A stretch of DNA of 64,000 nucleotides from the NCBI GenBank assembly GCA_001899805.1, contig MKWP01000015.1:372001-436000 (forward strand). The letters are read 5' to 3'. The notes under the pieces were generated by a model. The model was not told where the DNA came from, did not search any database, and was given only the letters and a program-made list of their open reading frames with translations. Source of the DNA: Lysobacterales bacterium 66-474 (lineage in GTDB: Bacteria > Pseudomonadota > Gammaproteobacteria > Xanthomonadales > Rhodanobacteraceae). Positions 62,487 to 64,000 of this stretch are shown one piece after another (position 1 is the first letter of the stretch; each line of letters starts with the position of its first letter). Both the position numbers and the translations under genes were made by a program.

Positions 62487-64000
62487 ATGAAGAGCAAGTC
62501 TTTGCGTGCGCGTCTTTGCGCCAATGTTTTCCAGCGCAAAGCGCTGGCACTGGCAATCGGCGGAACGATTGCCCTCACCTTCGGCGGCGGCGCGTTCGCG
62601 CAGGCCGTGAACGGCACCATTCAGGGCACGGTGCCCGTGGCTCCCAACGAGACCATCCAGATCACGGGTGGCGCCGGATTCAACCGCACCATCGCGGTGG
62701 GACCATCCGGCAAGTATTCGCTCACCCTGCCGGTCGGCACCTATACCGTATCGTTGTTGCAGGACGGGAAAGTGGTGCAAAGCCAGACCGACGTGGCCCC
62801 GGTCGCTGCGGGCGCGGTGACCGTCAATTTCACGTCCGCGACCGCGAACGCACAGACCCTGAGCACCGTGGACGTCAGGGCGAGCGTACCGGTCATCGAT
62901 GTGACCACCACCAACCAGGTCACCACGATCACGCAAAAGCAGTTGCAGCAGTTGCCCCTGGGGCGTACCGCCGAAGACATCGCGATGCTGGCGCCGGGCG
63001 TACAGCCAGGATCAGCCGTATTGGTCGGCGGGCCGCTGGGCACACCGGCCGTGACCTTCGGCGGTGCCTCGACGGCGGAAAACCAGTATTACATCGATGG
63101 TTTCCTCACCAGCGCCGTGCTCGACAACCAGGGCGGCATCGGCTTGCCGTACAACTCGATCGAGCAGCAACAGACCTTCATCAGCGGCTATGGCGCCAAG
63201 TACGGTCGCGCCATCGGCGGTGTAATCAACCAGATCGGCAGGAGCGGCTCCAACGAATGGCACTTCGGCGTCCGCGCCCAGTGGTCGCCGGCGAGTTGGA
63301 CCGACGATCCCGAGAACACCTACTACGCCAATCCACTGGTCACGCGGGCGGGTCACCATGCCGGGGACCTGTACTCGTACAACCAGGACAACCACGGCAT
63401 GAGTACGGTCTATGACGCTTATGTCAGCGGCCCGATCGTCAAGGACAAACTGTTCTTCTTCCTGAGCGCCGAGCAGGACGATTCGGACTACACAAGCGTG
63501 GGTTGCAAGTACTGCGGTGGGTATCAGTATGTTGACAAGACCCACAAGCCCAAGATCTACGCGAAAATCAACTGGAACATCAACGACAGCAACTTCCTGA
63601 CCTTTACCGCCCTCCAGAGCTCCCTGAAAACCTGGGACACGGCTTACAACTACGACTACGACACGCACAAGGCGACGAGCTTTTTCAACCTGGGAATGAC
63701 GGGCAAGAACGTCTACCGGATGGGGGTGCTCAACTACACCTCCTACGTCACCGACAACCTGACCCTGCACGCCATGTTTGGCAAGTCGCGCGAACAGTAC
63801 GGGAGTTTCCAGCCTGGCTACCCCGGGTACGATCCCGACATGGTGTTCGTGGGCGGCATCTCCAACGAAAACCCGGCGTACACGCCGAACGGCCCCATAG
63901 GCAATACACAGAACAACCTGACGGTGACGCCGGACAACCACAAGGTCAACCTCACCGACTACCGCCTGGACCTGGATTACAAGTGGCGCAACCATGATTT
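62487..64000 (+). CDS. Oar-like TonB-dependent receptor (cut by window end)
   Basis: The gene starts with ATG at 62487 behind AGGAGGGA and is open to the last base, giving 504 residues. A signal peptide (ALALAIGGTIALTFGGGAFA) is followed by a carboxypeptidase-regulatory-like beta domain (about 40-115: NGTIQGTVPVAP, GPSGKYSLTLPVGTYTVSL). The plug has TITQKQLQQLPLGRTAEDIAMLAPGV, YYIDGFLTSAVL and FISGYGAKYGRAIGGVINQIG. The barrel then begins (DAYVSGPIVKDKLFFFLSAEQ). This order is that of Oar-type receptors, linked to protein or peptide transport in some bacteria. The ligand is unknown. Confidence 0.92.
   Translation, partial: MKSKSLRARLCANVFQRKALALAIGGTIALTFGGGAFAQAVNGTIQGTVPVAPNETIQITGGAGFNRTIAVGPSGKYSLTLPVGTYTVSLLQDGKVVQSQTDVAPVAAGAVTVNFTSATANAQTLSTVDVRASVPVIDVTTTNQVTTITQKQLQQLPLGRTAEDIAMLAPGVQPGSAVLVGGPLGTPAVTFGGASTAENQYYIDGFLTSAVLDNQGGIGLPYNSIEQQQTFISGYGAKYGRAIGGVINQIGRSGSNEWHFGVRAQWSPASWTDDPENTYYANPLVTRAGHHAGDLYSYNQDNHGMSTVYDAYVSGPIVKDKLFFFLSAEQDDSDYTSVGCKYCGGYQYVDKTHKPKIYAKINWNINDSNFLTFTALQSSLKTWDTAYNYDYDTHKATSFFNLGMTGKNVYRMGVLNYTSYVTDNLTLHAMFGKSREQYGSFQPGYPGYDPDMVFVGGISNENPAYTPNGPIGNTQNNLTVTPDNHKVNLTDYRLDLDYKWRNHD

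Noticed and set aside
1-64000. CRISPR arrays, tRNA or rRNA genes, prophage or integrase genes
   Set aside because: No spaced direct-repeat series, no cloverleaf-like or rRNA sequence, and no phage motif was seen on reading; a covariance-model scan would settle small RNAs.

Overview
The window is GC-rich bacterial chromosome that fits the order Xanthomonadales (Lysobacterales), most likely near Rhodanobacteraceae. The lineage clues are the xanthomonad arginine route (N-acetylornithine carbamoyltransferase plus a fused N-acetylglutamate kinase/synthase), a FimX-type c-di-GMP receptor, a very large NAD-dependent glutamate dehydrogenase, Xanthomonas/Caulobacter-type TonB receptors, and frequent small palindromic repeats at and inside genes. 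No tRNA, rRNA, CRISPR array or intact insertion sequence was found.

Region 1-10.3 kb: a cut-off cupin gene and a secreted degenerate metallo-beta-lactamase-fold protein, then the arginine cluster on the minus strand in transcription order argF', osmC-like, argG, argE, argAB fusion, argC, argH. Several junctions overlap (ATGA or TGATG). The cluster begins behind a short open frame and an intrinsic terminator that look like an attenuator. Palindromic repeats lie inside argE and form the ends of argG, argC and the osmC-like gene. Region 10.3-25.4 kb is housekeeping: glycine-zipper protein, cysS, sufE, a dksA-like gene, yidD, pyrC, then a tightly coupled minus-strand operon mtaD-YciI-ubiG-gph-(squalene/phytoene synthase-like)-folE2, divergent efp and epmB (EpmB makes the modification of EF-P), fimX and nadK.

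Region 25.4-33.3 kb is a carbohydrate-utilisation locus: an outer-membrane TonB receptor, a GH3 beta-glucosidase and a GH30 lipoprotein, preceded by 0.7 kb with three TGACA-N4-TGTC(A) operator-like palindromes. Region 33.4-49.7 kb holds NAD-glutamate dehydrogenase, a CHASE3/GAF/GGDEF diguanylate cyclase, an RND efflux adaptor and pump, an aldo/keto reductase, the ribosomal operon rpsP-rimM-trmD-rplS with its terminator, and ffh.

Region 49.7-64 kb looks like a peptide/D-amino-acid scavenging neighbourhood: transglutaminase-like protein, M61 aminopeptidase, APC permease, exported N-acyl-D-amino-acid-deacylase-like protein, a DapF-type epimerase, a D-amino-acid aminotransferase and two TonB receptors (the last one cut by the window end). 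The strongest unexplained signal is here. An almost identical promoter block (CATAAC-N5-GCTATG, exactly 19 nt, TTGGYG) occurs three times, upstream of the deacylase and of both TonB receptors, suggesting one LysR-like regulator controls all three units.
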